The notes beneath the pieces are model-generated. The model did not search any database and had not been told where the DNA came from. It saw only the letters and a list, made by a program, of their open reading frames with translations. Below are positions 35,301 through 45,807 of a stretch of 64,000 nucleotides of DNA, one piece after another. How positions within the stretch are numbered: position 1 is the stretch's first letter; each line of letters opens with the position of its first letter. The stretch is from Mactra quadrangularis (Eukaryota; Mollusca; Bivalvia; Venerida; Mactridae), in NCBI GenBank assembly GCA_025267735.1, contig CM046298.1, positions 27,907,866 through 27,971,865 on the forward strand. Reading direction: 5' to 3'. Made by a program: the position numbers and the translations under genes.

Positions 35301-36629
35301 TATTTCACCCATTGGCATTTGGACCTTATCTAGCCGATAAGTATGGCTACCCAACTGTTACAAAAATGCATTTATTTGATCCAATAAAAACAAAGGAATT
35401 CTTTACCAATAAGCAAGGAATCATGCGAGTCATCACATACACACAAGAGGAAAACATACCCAAAGGTCACATTGTCTTGTGGGACTGCGATGACTTTTAT
35501 GAAGCTAGGGATTTCTTTAAGGGACACACACTGTTGTCAGTAGAATTTTGGGAATCACCAGGTACGTAAAAGTAGTTTAAACAATCATAAGCAATATAAT
35601 AGTCTTAAAATTTAACTTAAATCTTACTCATTGACTGTATATAAAACCTAGATTTGTCGCGCGTTAGGATTCATGGATTTTCTAGTCTAGTGTCCCGAAA
35701 GGGTGTGCTGATTCACAATCCACCAGGACTGAATACACCAATCCATGAAAATTTGACAATATAGCGTCGAGTACTAGTAATAGACAAGGGTCCAGAAAAG
35801 ACCTAGGTTAGGTGAGTTGTCCGTCGTAAATCACCATTATTTGAGTTGATACGGGGTTTGACACAACCATTGAAATAATAATTGGATTTGAATTAAGTCA
35901 GTTATCAAGTTTTAGAATATAATCAGTTTGTAAAGCGCAGTAGAATATCTTTACAATATTTTTTGCTACATTATTATTATATACCGCATTTGTATAGCGC
36001 TCTTTTCATATTGAATATATATTCAAAAGCGATTCACAATCATATGCATAATTAGGAAATACGACTTTAAATGAAAATGGTTAAAAGATGATAAAATAAT
36101 AAAATGAAGACTAAAACTAAGAATTAGTGATCAATAAAGTGCTCATAGTAGTTTAAAAAACAAGTGGGTTTTTAACTGTAAAAGATAGTGAATGAGTAAT
36201 AATGGACTGTTGGTAGAACGGCAACCAAATGGTCGATGGGGAATCAGGCTAGATGCCCCGAAAATCCATGATTGCAAGGTGCAAAGTTGGATTCTAATCC
36301 AAGGCTCCCGCCCGAATTAGAATTAGTGCCCGCGCGTCCCACCAACCATCATGAATTTTATAGTGGTCAGATAAAGTTTAAGTGATAAAGGTAATTACAT
36401 TGTATTAGATAATGAATAAAGGCACATACATGTATATAAGGGACATGCATTTTCATGTGTATTGCATTTTTTTATTTCAGACACAAATTGTCCATCAGCA
36501 TCAACAGAAGTCAATAAACAAGATGAAAAAGATAATAACAACATCTTATCTCTCATTAGACAACATATACGTCATATTACAAACCATCGTAAACATTTGA
36601 TGGAAGATTTTAGACAATCTGATACATAA
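26304..36629 (+). CDS. dae4: Secreted dae4-like protein (Tae4 amidase fold), four exons
   Basis: Joining 26304-26384, 32390-32401, 35042-35561 and 36481-36629 gives 253 residues (249 if the microexon is skipped). Residues 1-23 form a signal peptide. Residues 35-202 match the Tae4 family of type VI secretion peptidoglycan amidases: F-x2-L-x3-YP, a Gly-Gly, a T-A-L-R-M-S-Y-A-L-N motif, a late G-H-I-V-L-W-D motif and a terminal FW. In bacteria Tae4 cleaves the peptide stem of peptidoglycan. Animals are known to have acquired such genes (dae) as secreted antibacterial factors. The nucleophile Cys of the first motif is Thr77 here (codon 35177-35179), whereas His174 is present, so amidase activity by the usual mechanism is not expected. 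The mature protein has only two Cys (180 and 208), which could form one disulfide. The signal peptide, the introns and the splice signals show it is a eukaryotic gene and not contamination. Confidence 0.85.
27311..27372. mobile_element. 62-bp hAT-type MITE with perfect 8-bp TSD
   Basis: The ends are CACCGGTGTCAGTCACAAAT and ATTTGTGACTGGCGCCTGTG, nearly perfect inverted repeats that make up most of the element. GCTAGTTG flanks both sides (27303-27310 and 27373-27380). The core ACTATAATAAGGAAAA is shared with the 87-bp element at 32199. It lies in intron 1 of the dae4-like gene. Confidence 0.9.
27428..27578. mobile_element. 151-bp foldback MITE
   Basis: CTGTCACTTCGGCTTACATT followed by AACCCCACTGATCTAAATA is inverted at the right end as TATTTAAATCAGCGGGGTTA followed by ATGTAAGCGCCACTGACAG. 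Each arm is about 39 bp. No TSD was found. Confidence 0.82.
28318..28434 (+). repeat. 58-bp tandem duplication in intron 1
   Basis: AACATGGAAGACGGAGGAGC through ACATTGACCATAG is repeated as GACATGGAAAACGGAGATGC through ACATTGACCTTAG. Two units with about 85% identity by eye. Confidence 0.8.
29521..30735. mobile_element. 1215-bp element with long TIRs and perfect 8-bp TSD
   Basis: The left end CACAGGGAATTGTCAAGTTA and right end AACTTGATAATTCCCTGTG are inverted. The inverted arms continue inward for about 300 bp (for example CACTAACTTGTCCGAGTTGA at 30448 answers TCAACTCGGACAAGTTAGTG near 29788). CTTATACG flanks both sides (29513-29520 and 30736-30743). An 8-bp TSD and CAxxG-like ends suggest a non-autonomous hAT element. 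The 75-aa ORF at 30268-30495 has no transposase motif. Confidence 0.9.
30800..31050 (-). repeat. SINE family S1, diverged copy
   Basis: The minus strand has the S1 order: B-box-like GGTTCGAGCC, body with CATGAAAATTCGACAATG, and a GTAAATGACC to GGCTTTAAACCC tail at 30800-30845. It is old and diverged. The overlapping ORFs on both strands are not genes. Confidence 0.7.
32199..32285. mobile_element. 87-bp hairpin MITE in intron 1
   Basis: CACAGGTGACAGACTC at the left is inverted at the right as GAGTCTGTCACCTGTG, and the core TTTCCTTATTATTATAGTAT is inverted as ATACTATAATAAGGAAA. The whole element is nearly one hairpin. Flanks GATTTATT and GATTTGTT look like an 8-bp TSD with one change. It is related to the 62-bp element at 27311. 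Confidence 0.85.
32292..32338 (-). repeat. SINE 3' tail fragment
   Basis: GTTTGGGTTTTACGGCGCACCAACACAG is the inverse of a SINE-like tail also seen near 51610-51660 (CTGTGTTGATGTGCCGTTAA followed by CCAAC repeats). It lies 50 bp upstream of the candidate microexon. Confidence 0.55.
32390..32401 (+). CDS. dae4: Candidate 12-nt microexon of dae4-like gene
   Basis: AGGGCTCAATCG, encoding Arg-Ala-Gln-Ser, is bounded by a good acceptor (TTCCTTACAG) and a perfect donor (GTAAGT). It is exactly four codons and joins phase-0 ends of exons 1 and 3, so inclusion or skipping keeps the frame. It would lie between the signal peptide and the domain. The match could be chance; RNA data would decide. Confidence 0.5.
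32670..32760. repeat. 91-bp foldback
   Basis: GAATAATTCCACGGTGAATT at the left is inverted as AATCACCGTGAAATTATTC at the right, leaving a loop of about 50 bp. It is a small MITE-like hairpin with no TSD identified. Confidence 0.6.
33171..33220. repeat. 50-bp foldback
   Basis: GCAAAACTAGTCTAAATT and AATTAGGCTAGTTTTGC form an imperfect hairpin stem. It may be a remnant of a small MITE. Confidence 0.5.
33970..34050 (+). repeat. tRNA-like SINE head fragment
   Basis: A decayed A box (AGCCGGTAGATTGTGTAGC) and a B-box-like GTCGTGGGTCCTATTCCC are followed by CGGACGGTTTCTGCAT and runs of T and G. It resembles the S2 head. Confidence 0.5.
34216..34350 (+). repeat. R2 dispersed repeat, copy 2
   Basis: AGCAGCACAAAATTCTCTTT followed by CTAGCGGTAGTTCTCCCAA and TCTCTCGACCCG matches 12850-12965. 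It lies in intron 2 of the dae4-like gene. Confidence 0.6.
35042..35561 (+). CDS. dae4: dae4-like exon 3: Tae4 amidase domain
   Basis: The exon holds 173 codons plus one base and encodes essentially the whole Tae4 domain. It opens ELPPFAELKKHYP and a Phe-Gly-Gly. Then comes the first catalytic motif as DTTALRMSYALN, where family members have Cys before the Ala-x-Arg; here it is Thr77 encoded by ACA. The second motif GHIVLWDCDD carries His174. The exon ends VEFWESP at a GTACGT donor. Cys to Thr needs at least two base changes from either Cys codon (TGT or TGC to ACA needs three), so a single sequencing error is not the cause. There is no frameshift or stop, so the fold seems to be maintained. 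Confidence 0.87.
35562..36480 (+). other. dae4-like intron 3
   Basis: The intron has a GTACGT donor and TTTTTTTATTTCAG acceptor and is 919 bp long. It contains an S1 SINE (35655-35870) and a segment at about 35970-36070 with ATTATTATTATACCGCATTT and paired TATAGCGCTCTTTTCATAT / TATTCAAAAGCGATTCACAA words, which looks like a dispersed repeat. Confidence 0.75.
35655..35870 (+). repeat. SINE family S1 in dae4-like intron 3
   Basis: It contains TGTCCCGAAAGGGTGTGC in place of the S1 head, CCATGAAAATTTGACAATA body, TAGACAAGGGTCCAGAAAAG, and a GTTAGGTGAGTTG to GAGTTGATACGGGGTTTGAC tail. It is diverged. Confidence 0.72.
36481..36629 (+). CDS. dae4: dae4-like exon 4: hydrophilic C-terminal tail
   Basis: It completes the split Asp codon and adds 48 more residues before TAA at 36627-36629. 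The tail has one Cys (208), a KQDEKDNNN stretch and a His/Arg-rich helix-like end (LIRQHIRHITNHRKHLMEDF). Bacterial Tae4 has no such tail; its role is unknown. Confidence 0.8.
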
Positions 36630-37834
36630 AGTCACTGTTTCATGTTGAACAAACATTGTTAGAACAACAATAATGGAACAAAGGGATTGTGCAATCTTTT
36701 AGAACCATTTGTGTATACAATATAATACAATGGATTCAAGTCTAAAACATGGATATGGTCGATGCTCGGAACACTCACAAAGCACGTTTCTAAGTACACG
36801 CTGAACGAATTTTTCTAAAGGCGCATTTGGCACGCCAAACAAACCAAGTGGTCAAACAGAACATTGAGTACTTGGAGTTAACAATGTTGGTACTTCTTGA
36901 GACATGTTGAGAGTGCTTTGAAACAAGAGTACTTGGTACTATGGTGAAGCAAAACAGTGCATGTGTTGAGAGCGGAATAGACGATTGCGTGAATGTCGAA
37001 ACTTACAAGCAATGCAATGTCATTGCTGGCAACAGGCAGTGGCGCTTACAAATTGTTAATAACTTAACATTTAACAAGTGATTATTAACATTGTTAACAC
37101 CATTTGAAGCACAGACGGCCGGCATAGCTCTGCATCAGAAAAACTGTATATAAAAACACGACCGTTTGTGATTTAAAGAAAATGTTAAAGTATAGGGCGT
37201 GGAAGAACTTGTGTGTTGAGTGTTTTTATTAAATGATCTTTAAAATGGTGTGCCTTGGTATAAAATGAAAACTTAAAATGTTTGACATATCATTCTGAGT
37301 GTACAAAGGAAGCTTTCGTATCTCTGCAGGCCAGAGCATTGTTACAAATGACTCGAACACTGATATTCACTTGAATGTCATCTTGTTGTAAGACTTAAAT
37401 ACTGAATTCCTGTCTGTTTAATGTGAAAATCACGATGTGCTTTTTGTCTTAGTAAGACAACATAACAATGATCCTAGCACTATTACAATTAAAAAAATAA
37501 TTAACATTGACTGTGACTTCAATGTCGCGGTATATACATGCATAGTTATTTCTTCTTTATATGTGTTTTATTTGTTTATAATTTCTGTTATGCTCGTTTC
37601 TGAAGTTGATGAGGCATCAGTAAACAAAGGAGTGTTCTCTTGTACATGTTTTTAGTCTTAAAGCTTTATTTACATGTACACTGCTGTGTTTAGAGTATGC
37701 ACGATTTGCTGTGATGTTGTAAAACTGTTCCCATATCATTCTGGTTGAAAGCTGTATCAAAATGATTGGTGTACTACAGTTGTCTATGCAAGAAATGATT
37801 TTGAATAGACAATCTCAATCTTAATGCTAATAAA
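36630..37834 (+). terminator. 3' UTR and candidate poly(A) signal
   Basis: No further exon is seen. AATAAA at 37829-37834 is the first well-placed canonical signal after the stop codon and would give a 3' UTR of about 1.2 kb; others occur later (for example near 39040). The true cleavage site is unknown. Confidence 0.4.
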
Positions 37835-38023
37835 ATCCTTCAGCAAAGTTTTGTTCTTCAAATAAGTTTTGGTAGATATTGTTACCCTGTATGCCTTTCA
37901 AAGTACGTGCAGTGGTATTTGCTTGGACGAAATGCTTTTTTCAAAAGCAATCATGAATTAGTTGAAAAGCATCTGAATCTGAACGAAAACTATTCAAAGT
38001 TTTTTTTTTCACATAATGTACAT

Positions 38024-38373
38024 TAAAGGTACTAGTTCACAGATTTGGTTTATTTTTTCTATAATATCAAAATACCATTCAGTGTCTGTAATTGTGTTAA
38101 TTCTTATTATTTTAAGACAAACTGACCTTTATGTTGCAAGGAATATACAATAAAAGTCCCAAAAATGCACAAAATATAGAAGTGTCTATACCGTGACATA
38201 CGGGGTAGATATTTACTACATGAAACACCATAATTCGTAGTTGTATGTCAATTTGCACTTATATTGTCATTTTAAGAACACTACATTCCTGCTTCCAAAA
38301 ATATTTCCATACAATTTTGATAGCTTTCGAGAAAGTTGATATTTAAGTTGATATCTGTGAATGAGCACCTTTA
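38024..38373 (+). mobile_element. R1 MITE, copy 4 (best preserved)
   Basis: It begins AAAGGTACTAGTTCACAGAT and ends ATCTGTGAATGAGCACCTTT, with TTAA overlapping both ends. The interior matches the copies at 6142, 8958 and 13050. It has no coding capacity. TTAA targeting would fit Kolobok or piggyBac families. Confidence 0.87.
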
Positions 38374-39689
38374 AGGGCTGGTTTCAATTACATCACGACT
38401 GACAATGTACAAAGTACAATGTATATATACATGTAGTTCTGCTATTTGGACCGTCGAAATCGACGATGTTGATAGCAGAATGGTCTAAATATAAGTATAT
38501 TTTCCTTCTAAAATTAAGCCTTTTGAATTTGAAAGTCGAAAACAAATCGCATGACCAATGTGTTTTTATAGTGGGACTTTAATGTACTATTTAATACCAG
38601 TCTGTGATTAGGGTTATAGAACATCTTTACAGCAGGTTACTTTTAAATAAACTTCCCTTTTCGAGTTGTAGCTAAATTAGTGTACGTACTGTGCTACGTT
38701 ATTTTGAAGTACTTTGTATAAAGCCAGTTCATTAAAGTTTTTATTGCCTTAATTTCATAAGCTACAAATAATTTCACATAACTACAACAACTACAAAAAC
38801 AACAGCAACAGCAACAGGAAAACGTGTGGATGTGGTTTTTATTCTGTTGTTGGATGACATAAAAACCGAACAAACCGATCTTTGTACCATGAACAATTAA
38901 CACATTTGTTTAAAGTTTTTGTTGCTTACAATTAGAAATCATGTTGTCAGTACAAATATTATTGTTTTTACATTTTCATAAATTGTATTGTCTGTCATAT
39001 CAAGTACATGCAGTTTATATTATCAATCTTATATTATACAATAAAATGTTTGTTATTTAAATACAAAATAAAAATTATATAATCCAAACATTGTTGTTAT
39101 GTATTACTATATTCCTTTTTAGACTTTCGGCGATTTCGCCGAAAGGCTTAAGTTATACCACAAATCGAAAATGCCTGACCACTTTAGCCTGCGGAATGAT
39201 ATACGTGTCCCTGGTTTACTGTAGTCAATTTCTAGGCGATTCTTGACTCAATCGTCAATGTTTCTCTTATCAGTGACAGGTGTTTAGCGTGTGGAAGGGG
39301 CGGTGTCAAATCACTTAGCAGTATACATAGTGGTCAGAGTCTGTATTGTACCATAATCATCATATTTAACTGATCTAATGAACCTACAGAATTTGTATGC
39401 AAAGTGTACATTAGAAAACTGTACTTCAAGATTTTGTATAGCAAGAAAAGGAAAATAAAATCCTTATAATATTTGCCAGTAATACAGAATAGAATAAACA
39501 CTTCGCCCACATTTTTTGCACTGCTGGGTTCGTACTAATCTAATGTGTAAGGAGTAATCATTAGTATGGATTCGTTAGGTTTCAATGTGCACGAAAGTCT
39601 GTCTGTATTTCAATACTTTGATTTTTGAATGGTGACTTATATGGGTACTAGACATAGTCAACAATCAGTTTACGCTTACCCTTCCATTA
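38374..39689. other. No gene; one small palindrome
   Basis: No supported gene. TTTCGGCGATTTCGCCGAAA at about 39125-39144 is a 20-bp near-perfect palindrome of the type that also opens the repeats at 47010 and 55677. A CAACA-rich tract lies at about 38783-38820. Confidence 0.45.
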
Positions 39690-39830
39690 TGAGTCGAAAA
39701 CTTATTGAAAATCAAGTTGCCAATGAGTTGTTTACCCTGCTGCTGTCGAGAACCGAACCCAAGACCTCAGAATCGAAATCCTGCGCTCTACAAGTGTGCT
39801 ATGACCACAGCTGCAACAAGTATTTCATTA
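39690..39830 (-). repeat. tRNA-like SINE fragment
   Basis: On the minus strand a B-box-like GGGTTCGGTTCTCG is preceded by an A-box-like TAGCACACTTGTAGAGCGCA. The body resembles none of S1-S3 clearly. The two overlapping plus-strand ORFs are read-throughs. Confidence 0.5.
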
Positions 39831-40149
39831 CTGGTAGATTATATAATGTCTAATGGAATAAGACGAAACACTATAAAAATACTCTCCTGGTCATCAGTTG
39901 AATGTTTCACTCGTTCACGGTAGGAGTATACACTTAGCTGAAATGGAGCGTAGATAAACAGCAGATAGAAAATCTAATGCTTCTACGCTGTTATACATGC
40001 TTAGTAAGATGGTTGTTAGCCTCCTAGATTTCACAAAACTTCTCAAGGTGAGATGGGTTTCTAGTTATAAAGCAAATGTGATTGCACTCACTTCCAATCT
40101 TTAAAATGACGTGTCTTCACAATCGTCGAAGGTCTGTGTTTTACTGTTT

Positions 40150-40446
40150 GTTTGATTGTTTCTGTTGGGTTTAACGCCGTAGCAACACATTGTATAGGTC
40201 ATATAACGGCGGTCAGTCAACCTACTCCTGGAAAGGCTAAATCTCTGGATTTAGCTGTTAACCAACTACTAAGCGTATACTTTCGTCAATGACTGACAAC
40301 TGCCCTACATAATTAAGAATTATTGGTAGAAGGGAGAATGGCCGTAGAAATAATTTCATGACCAAACTTCACGAAAGTATGCCCCGCTCGGGAATCGACC
40401 CCGTGATCAGTAGACATACGTGCTACCAACTGAGCTAGACGGGCGG
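40150..40446 (-). repeat. SINE family S2, full-length copy
   Basis: The minus strand reads an A box (TAGCTCAGTTGGTAGCACG), a B box (GGGGTCGATTCCC), then GAGCGGGGCATACTTTCGTG, GGTCATGAAATTATTTCTAC, GGGCAGTTGTCAGTCATTGA, GGTTAACAGCTAAATCCAGA and the tail GTTGCTACGGCGTTAAACCC. It is one of two nearly complete copies. Confidence 0.87.
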
Positions 40447-41483
40447 CAATTTTACTGTTGCTGTTCCTGATATGTTTGCTTACACCTTTTTGTGTATATC
40501 CTTCATGTGTTATGTTACTAAACGAAGTGCTAATTGAAGATATATATTTACATCAAATCTCGCTTCAAGAAGTTTTATGAAACCAAATTACAATCTTAAA
40601 ATGTTAAGAAGCAAAGTCATTATGCCTTAGATCAAGAAACCGAGTTTGGCTAGTTAGTAGAAAACCAAAGTTTGGTCGAAAAGTGGCCAATGTTACAAGT
40701 TTAGAAAATGCCGTTTAATTTGTGAGTGGTGTGATTGTATGAAGGTATACTCATGTCCAGCCATTAATTTAGCTCACTAGCAGATTGTAAAGTAAGCTTA
40801 AAAAGGAGTTTTATATTAAGATGTGGTGAAGTGCTCTAACAAAGGAAAGAGAGGGCCAATCTGATCAGTTTTACGTGATTTCGGCCTGTCTTAGTTAAAG
40901 TAGTACGATGACATATTCGGTTTCGTATAAAAACGTAAAGAAACCAGGCGTAATAAGGGTCATTACATTTTACAATTAGCTCATTATCAAAGTATCTTGA
41001 ATGTGAATTGACCGTGAATGAAAATGGGAGTGAAAGGGGACTCCAATACAATAGTTCGATCCCTTTCCATTAGTGGCTACTATTGTTCAAGCGACCGTCT
41101 CCCCTTTCGTTAATTAAAGCATCATAAAAGAAAGTAGCCCCATGAAGTCTGTGGCAATGATCTATTGCGCAATGCCAACAATGGAAATGCAGTGTGCGTC
41201 ATTAATGACTTTTATGAGGCAATCAGTAGTATTTGAAAAGATACAAAGACGCAGCTCGCTTCTTCCTGGAGTCGGAAATAGCACCTTATGTATACAACAG
41301 GTCAAATTAAAAATAGGAGCAATTAAATGGGGTATGGTCAATTTTACGTGAGCTAGTTTAACTGATGGGTTTTCAAGAGACATTGTCCTTCAGTGTGACT
41401 GTCAGCAACTGTCATCAAAGACAATTATATAACATTTCAACTGTTAATTAGATCAATGTCTTCCATACTTAATTATGTATTCA
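40447..41483. other. No feature recognised
   Basis: Spacer between two oppositely oriented S2 SINEs. ORFs on both strands at 41142-41383 overlap each other and lack any family motif. Confidence 0.45.
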
Positions 41484-41787
41484 GCCGCCCGATTTGGTAT
41501 TTGGCAGTTGGTAGCACGCAAGTCTACTGATCGAGGGGTCGTGGGTTCGATTCCCGGGCGGAGCATACTTTCGTGCATCTTGGTCATGAAATTTTTTCTC
41601 CCTCCTACCAATGATATTTTAATTATGCAGGGCAGTTGTCAGTTACGGACGAAAGTATGTGCTTAGTAGTTAGTTAACAGCTAAATCCAGAGCTTTAGCC
41701 TTTCCAGGAGGAGTGAGTAGGTTGACTGACCACCGTTATATGACCTATACAATGTGTTGCTACGGCGTAAAACCAACCAAACAATCA
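41484..41787 (+). repeat. SINE family S2, full-length copy
   Basis: It has a head with GGCAGTTGGTAGCACGCA and GGGTTCGATTCCCGGGCGG, a body with CATACTTTCGTGCATCTTGG and GGGCAGTTGTCAGTTACGGA, and a tail with GGTTGACTGACCACCGTTAT and GTTGCTACGGCGTAAAACC. It lies in inverted orientation, about 1 kb from the copy at 40150. Confidence 0.87.
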
Positions 41788-43702
41788 AAAAAGTATGTAA
41801 TCTATACAGATACAACCAGCCTGCACCTGTCATAATTTATTGTCCGATGCATGTATATTTGCATGTTAAGTATCAACGATTTTCCGGACACTAAAACTAG
41901 CAATCAGTTTTCGGTTCCAGGTCGCGAAAGACCATACCGTTCTGTTGAAATTTGAAAATTGTCAATTTTCCACCTTATAGGAAGAAATTATCGGTCTCAT
42001 TTGGGAATGTTAGCCAGATACTGGTAAACGTATCCAAGCAAACTGGTGAGTTAGTCATTGCACATAACTTTATGAGAACATGTTGTGTAGTTAAAACGAC
42101 ATCAAACTGCATAAAAACACATGTACCGGACTTTCATGCGACTAAAATTTTGACCTGACTAACACGTTCACGAGCAAGACAGGAATATGACAGGAATGAA
42201 ATGATAAAATACCTAGTAGGAAAAGACAAAGTCGTCTTACACAGACCTGGACTTCCATACAAGAATATGTGTTACTGTCAAATAGCATTATATATATTAA
42301 GTAACATGCATGATTTTAAATAGCATGCTGTTGTCGACAATTAAGTTCATTTGGGACAGTTTTTGTATTTTTAACGAAATGGCATAGCTTCATTCCCTTA
42401 TGTTTGTTAGTTTTAAACAAATATGCATGAGTTCAAACTATAAAATACCCCCAAATGCTTCAAGGTTCAGTGTGCTTCAGATATTAAAGATGCAAACTAA
42501 AGATTAATATTAAATTGTAAATCCACAATGTTGCTGGCCTTACATGACCAGTGGTCATTTATCACGAATGACAGCTTCATAAAAGGAGATAGCCCCTGTC
42601 CGTTAATGGTCAAATCTTTAATAGCTTTTTGAAATGAACACGGATATTGCGTTTAAGTTGGTACAGTCTGCTCATGGTCATTTTCAGTCGTGCAGGTACA
42701 TGTACATTTAAATTGACGTTGATAGATTAAAGATATGGTAAATGTATATATAGGGAGCTGCTATTATCATACCTTAGTATTATATTGACGACACGAACGG
42801 CTACAATACCGTTTTACCAAACGAGATATCGCGAGAAAAAATCTTCGAATGAAAACAACATAAATGTTCATTTACTGTTATAATTTTGATTTTGGCGCGT
42901 AAGTTAGCTTGACAAGAACTTTGTACTTTTTAGTTCAGAAATTAAATGAATGAAGGGAAATATGGCAGAAAGAGAAAATAAGTACATTTTTGGTTGAAGA
43001 AATTGGTTGAGGTACGAGCGGAAGCCCGGGAAGGGCGTAGTATAATATGTTATATATTTTAGTGTGAAGTTAATGAGTAAATGCATTCAGTAACTGTTAA
43101 ACTGTGTCAGGTCAATGAGATGTCGCCATTGCAGTTGCTGGTGGTCACATTCCGCATTAAGTTAAACCTGTGAATTCCCCATTTTGGAGGGCTTGTTACG
43201 TTTTCGTCAATTTTTGTGAGTTTTATGTGTATGATATGAATAAATGATTGAAATAAACGCGAGTATTATTGCCTTGTACGTTAGAATAGGAAACAAATCA
43301 TTCCCTAATTATTTAACAATAGAATATAGCCATGTATTTAGTGGCGGTTTAGAACGTTTGCGTAGTGTACATAAAAAATTAATGCTTAGACTATTTGTTG
43401 GATATCAGAATATATTTATTGCATGTATGTAGACTTATTACAAAACATTGACCCATTGACGGATTAACGTACAGTTGTACACGCTGATGTCTGTACAATG
43501 AAGCCAAATGTGCATTTTGCGACTTTAAATTTATCCACGTACACTATTTCATGTAAACATGACTACTAATTATGGGTCTCAGGTCCTATATATGGTTGTA
43601 TCCACGAACATTTTTTCGTGGAATTATAAGAACAAAGTTTGGGTCCAATGTCTTCAGGTTGTTTGAAGTAGGATGCTGCAGTGGCCAAAATTATTGGTTC
43701 AT
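41788..43702. other. No feature recognised
   Basis: AT-rich intergenic sequence with only short ORFs lacking motifs. Confidence 0.45.
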
Positions 43703-43773
43703 CATTCGGAACAGCATCGGCGATCATCTACGAAGATATACTGCGTAGAAGATCGCCGAGGTAGTTCCGAATG
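43703..43773. mobile_element. 71-bp hairpin repeat
   Basis: CATTCGGAACAGCATCGGCG followed by ATCATCTACG is inverted as CGTAGAAGATCGCCGAGGTA followed by GTTCCGAATG, giving 30-bp arms around an 11-bp loop. It is MITE-like; no TSD was found. A transcribed hairpin of this size could also be an RNA precursor, but nothing supports that. Confidence 0.75.
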
Positions 43774-45807
43774 TTGGGTCATATGAATACTCAATCGTCT
43801 ATAAGTAATTCCACAGCCAATAATTGCTATGTTCTCGACAATAACCACACGTGCTTATAATGATATGAAAAATTATTGATTAAAGAAACTATTATTTGAA
43901 CAACGAACATTCTAAAGGTATTCTTTAATGGCAAAAAGGCGCTCGCACTATGTACACAAAACACGTCACGTGATCCGATGAGGACATGCTGTTATATTCA
44001 ATGGCTGCCTTTCTGCTTTCAAATTAGATTTTTTTTCTTAATAAAATTAATGATAATATTTACGGTGATAAATTGCTGTATTGTAGTGTAAGGGACATCT
44101 GTTGCGTGATTTTTATTCTTCTAAAACAAATTACTAAACCTAACCCCAATGTAGTAATAATCAAAATAACAGCGTTCACAGTGAATACATAACGCCCATT
44201 CTGCAGATCAGACGAAACACGGCGAAAATTAATCTTTAAGCATTGAAGAGTTTTTTTATGATAACTTATATTATCGTGAAATTTAATCTATGTCAGAGCC
44301 GCATGATTGTAATTATACAACAATAATCGTGGCCTTGTTGGTCGTAATCTTTGGTAACCGAATATTCGACAAATTAATTTAGATTTCCCAACTAATAACA
44401 TGGCTATATATATCGTAATTACCTGATAATCAGTACTTTCAGGCGGTGATCGGGGTCTTATAGAGCTAGCAATCACAGAGTAATTCTATATATTACAAGA
44501 GAACAAAACCGAGAAAATAAAGGTTTTAAATTTTACCGTGTATTATTTAGCCAGCGATGAATGTGTTTTACTGACAGGTGTTAATTTCGTCACATTTTGA
44601 TGTTTTACGACTCTTTTCTCTTTCTATTGTCCTCGTTCAGCATTTTATTTGATTCGAAAATCTCTTGTTTCAAAATGGGCGGTATGTTGCCCTTACAAAA
44701 TACAGGAAAGACGGTGTGCGTAATTACTACCCCCACCGTGATAATCACACTGTCAACATGAAGTATTCATTGATATCACTTGCAAATTCTATTTACTTTA
44801 ACTTTATTAAAATCTCGTTGAGATCCAGGGTACAAGAGTTTACAATTCCATAGGATCATGTTTCTTTAATATTCTTTCTTGTTAAAGGCAATAAAATGTA
44901 CAGAAAAGAGAGGTGTAACGTTCACCTCGTCTTATTTGAGACGAAATAGCTAATTTGCCTTCCGGAATTGCCAATTTGTCACCTAAGATGCATGGATTGA
45001 AAAATGTATGGCTAATGTCGGAATAGAGTGTCATTTTATTTACTCTTCGTATAAAAGATCCTATAATGTCAAGTATTTTATGTCGGCCAGTGTGGTGTTT
45101 AAACAAGTTGTATCATGCAATGACTACAAATGACAACAAATGTTAATGGCGTTTATCGTGACTTACGCGTCTTCAGGGTTCACCAATGGCCTGAATGAAA
45201 CACTCCAACCTGATTGAAGTGCAGTGAATCAACACACTTCAATGGCATCAAAATACTTGCGTCGTCAATGGGCAAATTAAACCAAATTGACTCATACATG
45301 AACAATGTTCCATCACAAATATTGTACATGTATATAAATAACCCTTTCATAATAATTATTTATTTTTCATGAAGTTGTTTTCATGCAAATAATTAAATGT
45401 ATGAGACTACTCTCATTTTTCACATATATGTGTTAAAACGTCACTGTCAGAAACGACATAGCCATGGTATGGCAAACATGTAATATCGAGGTACAAACAT
45501 GTCCATACTCTACCAATACCCCTCTAATTGAAAGGTCTAACTGGTGTATTGAACTTTAAAGGTTGAAGATTGCACATCAATATGGACATGAACAACGCTC
45601 CAGAGGAACAATTACGAGTCTGAAATCAACGAGAGAAAGATCTAAGAAAACAGGACATTATCCTGATAAGTGGTTATTTGTATAATGAGCTATGTTAATT
45701 AGAGATACAGCTTGAGCTCTGTCACGAGTGCAGCATGGTAGCTTACTGACTGAGGAAGAGACCAAAATGGTGCTAGTACTTCCATCCATGTACGATAATC
45801 TGAACAC
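43774..45807. other. No feature recognised
   Basis: No exon, RNA gene or repeat could be supported. ORFs of 62-74 aa here lack motifs. Confidence 0.45.

Noticed and set aside
43703..43773. microRNA-like hairpin
   Set aside because: Many hairpins of this type in the window carry transposon marks; nothing supports transcription or processing.
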